A stretch of DNA of 64,000 bases, taken from the NCBI RefSeq assembly GCF_002272015.1, contig NZ_NPBY01000021.1, positions 62,001 to 126,000 on the forward strand, given 5' to 3'. Each line of letters starts with the position of its first letter. Position 1 is the stretch's first letter. The translations under genes and the position numbers were made by a program. Origin of the DNA: Paenibacillus campinasensis. Lineage in GTDB: Bacteria; Bacillota; Bacilli; Paenibacillales; Paenibacillaceae. Shown one piece after another: positions 43,379-50,603 of the stretch. The notes under the pieces were generated by a model, which was given only the letters and a program-made list of their open reading frames with translations, made no database searches and had not been told where the DNA came from.

Positions 43379-43793
43379 CGATAGCGATTCGGTTCCAGGC
43401 ATTGATCGTGATGATGGCCATGATCAGATGAACATACTGTTTTTCGTCGAAAAACTGACGCACCCTAACATACACTTCATCCGGCACACCAGCCTCGGAG
43501 ATGGAGGTTACGTACTCGGTCAGCTCCAGCACGGCTCGCTCTTCATCTGAGTAGATCGGCACCTCCCGCCACATGGGCAGGAGCAGCAGCCGGTCCATGC
43601 TTTCGCCCAGATTCAACAGGTCCTTGGCGTGCATATCCGCGCAGAAGGAACAGCCGTTCACCTGCGAGGCCCGCAGCTTGATCAATTCGTACAGCTTGTG
43701 ATCCAGACCGGTGCCCGCAGCGAACTGTTCTAAGCTCAGCAGCGCTTTGAAGGACTCGGGGCTGTGCTTTCGATAATTGATTCGAAGATTCAT
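43347..43793 (-). CDS. Carboxymuconolactone decarboxylase / AhpD-like protein
   Basis: A 148-residue AhpD-fold protein, probably a thiol-dependent peroxidase-type oxidoreductase. ATG 43793 has AAAGGAGA 8 bases ahead; the frame continues further but would include promoter DNA. The redox motif is Cys48-x-x-Cys51 in VNGCSFCADMHAKDL, with the family's Glu in LYELIKLRAS and His55. The gene converges on and overlaps the ECF41 sigma gene by 32 bp. It is preceded by its own TGTCACA-N16-TGTC promoter. In known ECF41 systems such COE-type genes (carboxymuconolactone decarboxylase, oxidoreductase or epimerase) are the direct targets. The physiological substrate is unknown. Confidence 0.9.
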   Translation of the reverse strand: MNLRINYRKHSPESFKALLSLEQFAAGTGLDHKLYELIKLRASQVNGCSFCADMHAKDLLNLGESMDRLLLLPMWREVPIYSDEERAVLELTEYVTSISEAGVPDEVYVRVRQFFDEKQYVHLIMAIITINAWNRIAIANGMFPGCFD

Positions 43794-43837
43794 AGTAATG
43801 TCTCCTTTACGGTAAAATGGTGGATGATCACCCATAT

Positions 43838-43864
43838 GACAACCGACAGGAGCGTATTGTGACA
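43838..43864 (-). promoter_or_regulatory. ECF41-type promoter of the AhpD-like gene
   Basis: Read on the minus strand: TGTCACA (43864-43858), 16 bases, TGTC (43841-43838), 45 bp before the start codon. Identical in both boxes and spacing to the sigma-gene promoter; the three bases after the -35 box (ATA) are also shared. Confidence 0.75.
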
Positions 43865-43872
43865 TGCTAGCG

Positions 43873-43898
43873 AAAAAAAAGAGCCCCCCAGGAGGCTG
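43873..43898 (-). terminator. Possible terminator of the DUF4179 operon
   Basis: On the minus strand AGCC...GGCT with a GC-rich interior, followed by eight T (43880-43873). The stem is short. Confidence 0.5.
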
Positions 43899-43992
43899 AG
43901 CGGAACATCCGAGCAGGAAAGCACCGTCAGGTGCGGTCCCGGATACGTTCCTGGTCTCCAAGAGGGTTCTTGTTATTTGCAACGTTAACAAG

Positions 43993-45639
43993 CTACTTTT
44001 CCGCTTTAATCGGAATGCGAAGAACATCGTCACGCTTATGAGTGGTATATTTCCAAATATAGATCTCGAGCTCAGTTTTGTTGAAATTCTCATAGACATC
44101 TATACGTTTATTGTTGTCATCGCCCAGTATACCGATCATGGCCGGCATGCCATAGTTCCGTTCTTTGCCGTCCAAATAATAGGTTTGATTGACGCCGCCG
44201 AAGTCGGGGTCGGAACTCAAGGACTCCACATAGAGGTTATTATCCTTCATGTAATAGGTCCATGTGATCGGATAACCGGCAATGCTGGACGTGAAGCCTT
44301 GATGTTCAGCCGAAATATCGGTTAAACGGATCGGGCTCGTGTCACCGGCAAATTCATCGACGCGGTGCTTGGCAACGAGAGATACCGGTTGATCCGCTAG
44401 ATCGGAGGCATCGAGTCCCGCCATTTCAAATCGCAGCTCCGTCTGGTAATTTTTTCCCTCCACAAGCCATATTCCTCCGCTTAGCATGTTTCCGCCAACG
44501 TCCAGCTGATAGTTCATATACGGAAGACGCGAATATTTTTCTTTGTGGGTCAGAACGAGCCGGACTTGGGTCGGCGTCACGATCATTTCATGAATCATGG
44601 TCCCGTCAGCGACCTGATCTACAGGGATATTCAGTGCCTGCTTAAAGGTGCTGTTATCCATATGTTTCTTGGAAAGGGCCATATTTAAACCCCAGGTCCC
44701 GTCCGCGGTTTCGAGTGTTCGATCATAGGTCAGCTGGAACGTCGTCCCCTCCGCTTGCAAGGACTTAGATTTGAATATTTGCTGGCTCAAATACTCTCCG
44801 GAGGCTCCCGGGGTTCCAAATACAGAGGTCTGTGTTTCCTTGATGATACCTTCCTTATCGTTCATAACCTCAATCCGCACCCAGCTTCTGTTCCTCATCT
44901 TGGCATCGGTAAACGTAACCGCTGATTGAATCATTACCTGTCCATCGGGCTGCTCGAATGACTGCAGGGTTACGTTGTCAATGCCATCCTTCTGAATAGT
45001 GAATACCTGCGTATTCGGGTTGTGAGGGTCATAGTCGAGCGGCTGCCGCCCAGCATCGGTAAAATGGATATTCTCGATCACAAGGGCCACATCCGCCATC
45101 TGTCCATCAGCAACCCAATCGGTTTCGAAATATCCCTGAAATACGCCCAGTTCCTCATTCCATTGATGGAAATAACGGCCCTCGATAAACTGCCCATTCT
45201 GATCTCTAAGCCCGATATGATCGAAGGCAGCGTGACCATCCGTCTGTTCACCTGGATTCAAGCTGTACAGCAGAAAGGTTCGGTTCTCATCGATAAACGC
45301 CGTATGCACCGTTAAGGTAATGCCGTCCTTCGTAACAGATTGCTCAATCGTTTGTCCAAGCCCCTTCTCCAGTGCAGTTTGAATTCCGGCCCTGTAGGAT
45401 AGAATATTGGACCAGTCAACGTTCAAGGCCGCATAGACAGGTGTTGCCATCAAGGCGACGGAGATTCCCGTGATGATGGCAATCCGTTTGCGATTTCGCA
45501 GACGAGGCGGAAGCGATTCACCCACTGCCACCTTCAATTCGTTCTGCTCGATGCTGCTCCACATCCGGTCAAAATCAGGTTCCGGCACATGATTGGCCGT
45601 TTTCATCTGATGCTTCAGATTGTTCTCAAGGCGTTCCAT
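43993..45639 (-). CDS. DUF4179-type membrane protein, probable anti-sigma factor
   Basis: A 548-residue protein of the DUF4179/DUF5643 type that regularly accompanies Firmicutes ECF sigma factors. Residues 1-49 form the cytoplasmic part (LKHQMKTANHVPEPDFDRMW), one membrane helix follows (RIAIITGISVALMATPVYA), and then a large extracytoplasmic beta-rich part with ALEKGLGQTIEQSVTKDGIT (start of the DUF4179 core) and FTDAKMRNRSWVRIEV (DUF5643-like). The start overlaps the sigma-factor end by 14 bp, so the two are translationally coupled. It likely holds the sigma factor at the membrane until a cell-envelope signal is sensed; the signal is unknown. Confidence 0.85.
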   Translation of the reverse strand: MERLENNLKHQMKTANHVPEPDFDRMWSSIEQNELKVAVGESLPPRLRNRKRIAIITGISVALMATPVYAALNVDWSNILSYRAGIQTALEKGLGQTIEQSVTKDGITLTVHTAFIDENRTFLLYSLNPGEQTDGHAAFDHIGLRDQNGQFIEGRYFHQWNEELGVFQGYFETDWVADGQMADVALVIENIHFTDAGRQPLDYDPHNPNTQVFTIQKDGIDNVTLQSFEQPDGQVMIQSAVTFTDAKMRNRSWVRIEVMNDKEGIIKETQTSVFGTPGASGEYLSQQIFKSKSLQAEGTTFQLTYDRTLETADGTWGLNMALSKKHMDNSTFKQALNIPVDQVADGTMIHEMIVTPTQVRLVLTHKEKYSRLPYMNYQLDVGGNMLSGGIWLVEGKNYQTELRFEMAGLDASDLADQPVSLVAKHRVDEFAGDTSPIRLTDISAEHQGFTSSIAGYPITWTYYMKDNNLYVESLSSDPDFGGVNQTYYLDGKERNYGMPAMIGILGDDNNKRIDVYENFNKTELEIYIWKYTTHKRDDVLRIPIKAEK

Positions 45640-46159
45640 ATTGTTCCTCTCCCTTCACCCCATAGCGGTTATGGCGTTCGAGCTTTTTTCGCATAATTTT
45701 CAATGCTTTATGAATTCTTGACTTCACCGTGCCGACAGGAATGTTCAACGTTTCGGCAATTTCTGCAATCGACAGCTCTCCGATATAGCGGAGTGTGATG
45801 ACAGACATCAGCTTGTCTGGCAATTGCCGCAGCAGATGCTCCCATTCCGCCGCCGCTGCTCTTTCCAGCACGACAGTATCCACCGACTTCACCGCAGCGG
45901 CGGTCTGCTCATGCAGCCATTCGACTTGGCTCTGCTTCTCCCGCTGGGTCTGATTCCTTCGAAGCAAGTTCAGGCAATGGTTCATCGTGATCCGCATAAT
46001 CCAGGCGCGGATATGCCCGACATTTCTCCAATCCTGACGAAATACGGTCACGAAGACGTCGTGGCAGAGATCTTCCGCATCCTGCGCATTTCGCAGCATG
46101 TAATAACAGGTGCGGTACACATCCTTGTTATAGGCATCGAATAACTCGCGTTCCGTCAA
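45626..46159 (-). CDS. ECF-family RNA polymerase sigma factor
   Basis: A 177-residue ECF sigma factor. The start is TTG 46159, supported by AAAGGGG 9 bases ahead; no ATG is in suitable place. Region 2 is ~1-70 (LFDAYNKDVYRTCYYMLRNA, EDLCHDVFVTVFRQDWRNVG, AWIMRITMNHCLNLLRR) and region 4 is ~110-165 (LPDKLMSVITLRYIGELS, IAEIAETLNIPVGTVKSRIH). It is coupled to a DUF4179 membrane protein downstream. A promoter TGAACC-N16-TGTC at 46221-46196 suggests that it transcribes its own operon. Confidence 0.92.
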   Translation of the reverse strand: MTERELFDAYNKDVYRTCYYMLRNAQDAEDLCHDVFVTVFRQDWRNVGHIRAWIMRITMNHCLNLLRRNQTQREKQSQVEWLHEQTAAAVKSVDTVVLERAAAAEWEHLLRQLPDKLMSVITLRYIGELSIAEIAETLNIPVGTVKSRIHKALKIMRKKLERHNRYGVKGEEQYGTP

Positions 46160-46195
46160 TCCAAGGCACCCCTTTCTTTTTCGTTATGCCTTATA

Positions 46196-46221
46196 GACAA
46201 TTGACCCCGGAAAAGGGTTCA
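46196..46221 (-). promoter_or_regulatory. ECF-type promoter of the sigma/DUF4179 operon
   Basis: Minus strand: TGAACC (46221-46216), 16 bases, TGTC (46199-46196), 37 bp before the TTG start. Differs from both other ECF promoters in the window. Confidence 0.6.
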
Positions 46222-46271
46222 TCTTTTTTTGAAGGATCACATACCTTGCTATGTATTGATTCCATTCTAAC

Positions 46272-46314
46272 AAAAAAGAACCTCTGCCCATCGTATAAGA
46301 AGGAGAGAGGTTCT
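46272..46314 (-). terminator. Terminator without a visible upstream gene
   Basis: Perfect 9-bp stem AGAACCTCT (46277-46285) with AGAGGTTCT (46306-46314); the A-run at 46272-46277 gives a U-run only on the minus-strand transcript. No minus-strand gene is seen between here and 46592. Confidence 0.65.
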
Positions 46315-46591
46315 GTGGATCTGTGGATAGGCTTAGAAGCCATCGTCATGCTCGTCCCCTGGGTCGGTGGCTGCCATGCCTGAATACCGTTCTCCAAACG
46401 CTCAGAGTATAGCAATTCATACAATAAGGCACGATATCAATCTGTTATCGGTCGCCAATATCCATATTGTGATAGAATATAATAATCGTTATGGGATGAC
46501 CGAAACGAACAACAAACTGTGACTGTTGGCTTTATCTTGCTGAATAAACTGACGATGCTTGAAAATTCATAATAACAAAGGTGTGTGTGAA

Positions 46592-47058
46592 ATGATTAAA
46601 GGATTATATGAAGCACATTTACCAGTAAGAAATTTAGAAGTTTCGATAGAATTTTATAAAAAATTGGGTTTAAATTTTGCTTGGCGTGATGATGACACTG
46701 CTTTCTTTTGGATAGAAGAGGGAAAAGTTGGCTAGGTTTATGGCAAGGAGATGAGTATAAGACTCCTTACCATCCTTCATTACGACATATTGCTTTTGGA
46801 GTATCATATGAAGATTTGAAAAAGTCTTTAAAATGGTTAGAATCTATTCAAGTTGAAGCTGTACCGTTTGGCAGAAGAACATCTGTAGAGCCATTTATTC
46901 GTCCGAATCAAGGTAACGCTTCCGTTTATTTTAATGACCCAGATGGTAACAGTTTAGAATTAATATGTTATGTTCCAGTTCCAGATGACTTTAAAAAAAT
47001 TACTGATAAGTTGTCTTTTGAGGAATGGGAAAAACTTATGAATAATGATTTGAGATGA
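46592..47058 (+). pseudogene. VOC-family (glyoxalase/bleomycin-resistance-like) protein, frameshifted
   Basis: The first part is 47 codons from ATG 46592 (MIKGLYEAHLPVRNLEVSIE, FYKKLGLNFAWRDDDTAFFW), ending in TAG at 46733. The rest continues in the -1 frame (SWLGLWQGDEYKTP, HIAFGVSYEDL, NASVYFNDPDGNSLELICYV) up to 47058. Together they make one complete VOC protein of ~155 residues with the usual metal/substrate motifs (H in EAHLPV, H in RHIAFGV, E in SLELICY). The break lies in GGGAAAA (46720-46726), where one A appears to be missing. The gene is clearly AT-rich compared with its neighbours, pointing to recent acquisition. A sequencing error or programmed slippage are alternatives. Confidence 0.75.
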
Positions 47059-47062
47059 GATT

Positions 47063-47094
47063 GAACCACCTTCTAAGGAGGGTGGTTCATTTTT
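47063..47094 (+). terminator. Terminator of the VOC gene
   Basis: GAACCACC (47063-47070) with GGTGGTTC (47081-47088), then ATTTTT. Confidence 0.85.
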
Positions 47095-47191
47095 CACCCA
47101 GAATCAACATTTGAATTTAACATAGCCAAATCATAAAACGTATTTACCAATTAAGACAGCTACAGAACCCCATCCTTAACTTGATCTAGCC

Positions 47192-47222
47192 CTCTTTTTT
47201 AAAAGTCGACGTAGGCGTCAAC
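47192..47222 (-). terminator. Terminator of the GH3 gene
   Basis: Minus strand: GTTGACG (47222-47216), CCTA, CGTCGAC (47211-47205), then TTTTAAAAAAG. One wobble in the stem. Confidence 0.6.
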
Positions 47223-47246
47223 GTACTTCTGCATAACGTATTCTGC

Positions 47247-50048
47247 TCAAACCATGCGGAACCAGCTGATTTGCACTTCGCCTTTCAATGTGAGGAAGAC
47301 GTCAGCCCGTCCGGATAATCCCGTCAGCTCCGCTTGAACAGTGGTCCAAGCCTGGCGTCCCCCGGTTGGGATAACCTTGCAGGTTCCAGCGACGGGGCCG
47401 TCCGGGCTGCCGGTTGTAATGACGATCTCTCCGCCTTTAATATGGCCGGATACTCTCGCTTCGAATGTTGCCGGGGAGTCGCCGAGATTCACGTCATGGA
47501 AAGCGATCCAGCCGTTGTCCTGAGCGAGACGGATACTTTCGCCGCCTTCACGACACTCATCAATGAATACGCCGCTGTAGTTATCATAATTGACCGCTCT
47601 GACAGGCTCCGACAGCAAACGCGGAGGGATGGTCTCGCCATCGACATGAAGAACGACAGTTTCCGCGATCTGCTCCGAGGAAGAGCCGATCATGACGGTG
47701 TACGCGCCCGTTTCGACACAATAACTCTCCCGTGTCACATCCCATATGGCGAGCTCCTGTGCGCGCAGCTCGAAGGTGACGGTCTCGGAGGCGCCGGCTG
47801 CAAGATGCAGGCGACGGAACCCTTTTAATGTTTTGAGCGGACGCGGAACACGGGATTGCTGGGCCTTCACATAGAGCTGAACAACCTCGTCCCCGTCCAT
47901 CGGACCTTCATTCCGGACCTGAACCGATACGGTTACGTGAGCATCCCCGTTGATTCGCGGAGCACTCAATTGCAGGTTGGTATACGTGAAACTGGAGTAG
48001 CTGAGCCCGTGTCCGAATGGATAGAGCACCTCTCCGTCAAAATATTGATATGTCCGCTTGCCCTTAATAATATCGTAGTCCATCAGGTCAGGCAGCTGAT
48101 CAACGGACTTGTACCATGTCATGTTCAGCCGTCCGGCCGGGTTGTAGTCCCCATACAGCACGTCAGCCACCGCATGGCCCAGTTCCTGACCACTGTGTGA
48201 AGTGTACAAGATGGAAGGGACATGCGCTTGTTCCCAGTTCACCGCGAATGGATAGCTCCCTACCAGCACCACCACGGTGTTCGGATTGGCCGCGTATACA
48301 GCCTGAATCAGCGCCTGCTGGGACGGCGGAAGCGTAATGTCCGGCCGGTCGATGGTCTCCTTGCCGTTAATGAACGGGCTGTTGCCTGCGAATATAACAG
48401 CGGTCTCAGAAGTCGCTGCAGCCGCGGCAGCTTGCTCGATGCCGTCTTGTACCCGCTCCACGATGAACGAAGCGCCAGAGACTTCCTTGTGATCTGCCAC
48501 GAGGAGCCGTCCTTGCTCGTCTGCAAGTACCGGTTTGCCTTCCCACGACATCAGGGCTGCAGTGCCGTCTTCCTGCGTCTGGAAGCGGAAGGCTTCCTTG
48601 ACGAACCAGCCGCGCGCTTCTTCCGCTATGGCCTGTAGGCCGGCTTCGCTCTCTGTCACATATAGGCGAGAGGTGACTTCCCGCAGCGTCTCGCTGCCCC
48701 AGCCCCAGTCGCAGCGCTCGAACATCGAAGCCTGCGCAGAATCATCGACAGCGGTTACCAGCTGCTTCTCATCGCCGGAGACAACAACATACTTTCCGGT
48801 GGCTGCACAGCGAAGACGGACAAGGTCAAGACCCGAATGGAAATGAACGCTGCGTCCATCCATTTTCTCCATCATGCCGGCAAGCGGCGTTACACGGTAA
48901 GGCGGAGTACCGCTGTACCAGTCGGTGTATGCTTCGTCTGCGAGCGGGCCGATCACAGCAACAGAGGAGATGTCCGGCTTCAGCGGAAGCAAGCCCTCAT
49001 TCTTCAGGAGAACCACCGATTCCCGGGCGGCTCTCAGCGACAGCGCGGCATGCTCCGGTGCGCACAGCTTCTCTTCCGGCACATGGCTGTAAGGGTTCCG
49101 GTCATCCGGATCAAATTCGCCAAGCCGGATGCGGACCCGGAACGTGTTGGACAACACATGGTCAAGGTCGCTTTCTGCAAGCAAGCCCTGGGCCAGTGCA
49201 TCCCGAAGAGCCTGGAAGGAAATCTCCTGGTCGTCGGTGATGCTGTCGATGCCGGCTTTCACGGATCCGGCGACCGCCTCGGCGTAGGATGCGGTATATC
49301 CATGATCCATCACCGTTCCGAGCACGTCGCCCGCATCGCCCACGACGAAGCCGTCCATGCCCCATTCCTTTTTCACGATGTCGTTCACTTCATGATTCAG
49401 GTTGCACGGGGTGCCGTTAATGCCATTGTAGGCAGTCATCATGGAGCCTGCGCGGCCATCGCGGAAGGCGGGTTCGAAGGCTTTCAGATAATATTCACGC
49501 TTGTTGCGCGGGTCGATACTGACCGCGGCGCTCCCGCGATCCACTTCGTTGTTGTTGCCGTAGAAATGCTTGAGTGTGGCTACCGTTTTATAGTAGAAAG
49601 GATGGTCGCCCTGCATTCCCTTTACCAATTCAGTCGAGAGCACGCCGGTCAGATGCGGGTCTTCCCCGTAAGCCTCCTCGGTTCTGCCCCAGCGCGGATC
49701 ACGCTCCATATCAACGGTCGGCGACCAGATCGTCAGCCCGTTAATCTCCCGGTTGCGCTGGTAATAGACGCGGGCTTCATCCGCAATGACCGAGCCGATA
49801 CGGTGCATCAGTTCAGGGTTCCATGTGCAGGCAAGCCCGATATTTTGCGGAAATACAGTGGCTTCACCGAGCCAGGCTACCCCGTGCGCACCTTCTGTAC
49901 CGTGCTTGTATTTGTGAATGCTAAGACGCGGAATGTCCGTTTGGTATTGGCACATCAGCTCGATTTTTTCTTCGAGGGTCAGGCGGGAAATCAGGTCAGA
50001 AACGCGTTCCTCCAGAGGAAGGTCAGGATTTTGAAAAGGATAATTCAT
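47247..50048 (-). CDS. GH3 family beta-glycosidase with inserted and C-terminal binding domains
   Basis: A 933-residue cytoplasmic glycoside hydrolase family 3 enzyme (beta-glucosidase or beta-xylosidase). ATG 50048 (MNYPFQNPD) has GAGG 11 bases ahead; earlier in-frame ATGs lack a ribosome site. The N-domain (~1-300) has LTLEEKIELMCQYQ, RDPRWGRTEEAYGEDP, LKHFYGNNNEVDRG and the probable nucleophile Asp238 in GFVVGDAGDV. An insert at ~405-550 (RCAATGKYVVVSGDEKQL) looks like a fascin/ricin-type beta-trefoil. The second catalytic half resumes at AVIFAGN and SGQELGHAVADVLYGDYNPAGRL; an FnIII-like domain (~700-760) and a CBM6-like domain (~815-933) follow. A perfect cre site upstream indicates CcpA control. 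Confidence 0.9.
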   Translation of the reverse strand: MNYPFQNPDLPLEERVSDLISRLTLEEKIELMCQYQTDIPRLSIHKYKHGTEGAHGVAWLGEATVFPQNIGLACTWNPELMHRIGSVIADEARVYYQRNREINGLTIWSPTVDMERDPRWGRTEEAYGEDPHLTGVLSTELVKGMQGDHPFYYKTVATLKHFYGNNNEVDRGSAAVSIDPRNKREYYLKAFEPAFRDGRAGSMMTAYNGINGTPCNLNHEVNDIVKKEWGMDGFVVGDAGDVLGTVMDHGYTASYAEAVAGSVKAGIDSITDDQEISFQALRDALAQGLLAESDLDHVLSNTFRVRIRLGEFDPDDRNPYSHVPEEKLCAPEHAALSLRAARESVVLLKNEGLLPLKPDISSVAVIGPLADEAYTDWYSGTPPYRVTPLAGMMEKMDGRSVHFHSGLDLVRLRCAATGKYVVVSGDEKQLVTAVDDSAQASMFERCDWGWGSETLREVTSRLYVTESEAGLQAIAEEARGWFVKEAFRFQTQEDGTAALMSWEGKPVLADEQGRLLVADHKEVSGASFIVERVQDGIEQAAAAAATSETAVIFAGNSPFINGKETIDRPDITLPPSQQALIQAVYAANPNTVVVLVGSYPFAVNWEQAHVPSILYTSHSGQELGHAVADVLYGDYNPAGRLNMTWYKSVDQLPDLMDYDIIKGKRTYQYFDGEVLYPFGHGLSYSSFTYTNLQLSAPRINGDAHVTVSVQVRNEGPMDGDEVVQLYVKAQQSRVPRPLKTLKGFRRLHLAAGASETVTFELRAQELAIWDVTRESYCVETGAYTVMIGSSSEQIAETVVLHVDGETIPPRLLSEPVRAVNYDNYSGVFIDECREGGESIRLAQDNGWIAFHDVNLGDSPATFEARVSGHIKGGEIVITTGSPDGPVAGTCKVIPTGGRQAWTTVQAELTGLSGRADVFLTLKGEVQISWFRMV

Positions 50049-50093
50049 CGTCGAAAACCTCATTTCTTCAATAAATGTGTAGCGGTATTTGTT

Positions 50094-50107
50094 TGTAAAC
50101 GCTATCA
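50094..50107 (-). promoter_or_regulatory. cre site (CcpA) of the GH3 gene
   Basis: TGTAAACGCTATCA matches the consensus TGNAANCGNTNNCA at every defined base, 46 bp upstream of the GH3 start. It predicts carbon catabolite repression. Confidence 0.8.
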
Positions 50108-50270
50108 TATATAAGAAGGTTGTCGGTTCTTGTCACATTCCCGACAGAAATAAGAATAGGCAACTTTAGCATAATGGCTTTAAGCGCAAAATAATACCGG
50201 GATAATTAGCGCCGTTTTCATGTGGAAATTTCGACTCTTGATAGAAGCGGAAGCGTAGTTCTCATAAAAA

Positions 50271-50309
50271 CACCCGCCAGGAAAGGTGGACACCTTATCC
50301 GGGCGGGTG
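50271..50309 (-). terminator. Terminator of the permease operon
   Basis: CACCCGCC (50271-50278) with GGCGGGTG (50302-50309) and an inner AGGTG/CACCT stem; five A at 50266-50270 give the U-run on the minus strand. Confidence 0.85.
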
Positions 50310-50412
50310 AGAGCTGCAATATGACTTTACGACAGGAGAGCCATTCTCCTTATGATTGAGCTTGAGTCTCATCATCCGTGTGTGCCTTCATCATTAGAAG
50401 CGGAGGGGAAGA

Positions 50413-50511
50413 GGGGGACTCGTGAAGCAGAGCGTTCGCCTTTGCCCCCGGATTTCAACCGCTGAGGCGGTGAATGAAGAAATATGAGGGCAAGAGCATC
50501 GGAAGTCCCCC
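50413..50511. ncRNA. Candidate structured RNA between GH3 and permease genes
   Basis: Three nested stems: GGGGGACT (50413-50420) with AGTCCCCC (50504-50511); TTGCCC (50442-50447) with GGGCAA (50488-50493); and a hairpin TTCAACCGC-TGAG-GCGGTGAA (50454-50474). No coding potential. The strand is not decided; on the minus strand it lies in the 3' untranslated part of the permease transcript before its terminator. I cannot match it to a known riboswitch. Confidence 0.4.
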
Positions 50512-50564
50512 CTTATTCCCGCAGAGGCACATATCTCGTCGAAAATTAAGCACGGGGTCATGAG

Positions 50565-50580
50565 CCTATTATATAATAGG
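50565..50580. repeat. Perfect 16-bp palindrome
   Basis: CCTATTATATAATAGG, 24 bp downstream of the permease stop codon. Role unknown. Confidence 0.6.
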
Positions 50581-50603
50581 AAGCTATTTTTGCGGGATTG
50601 CTG

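Noticed and set aside
43794..44099. N-terminal extension of the AhpD-like protein
   Set aside because: The extended frame covers the ECF41 promoter and a terminator; the ATG at 43793 has a proper ribosome site and gives the normal family length.
46191..46424. 77-codon minus-strand frame upstream of the ECF sigma gene
   Set aside because: It runs through a terminator hairpin and the ECF promoter, and has no ribosome site.
48837..50114. 425-codon plus-strand frame opposite the GH3 gene
   Set aside because: Antisense to the conserved GH3 catalytic motifs; composition explains the open frame.
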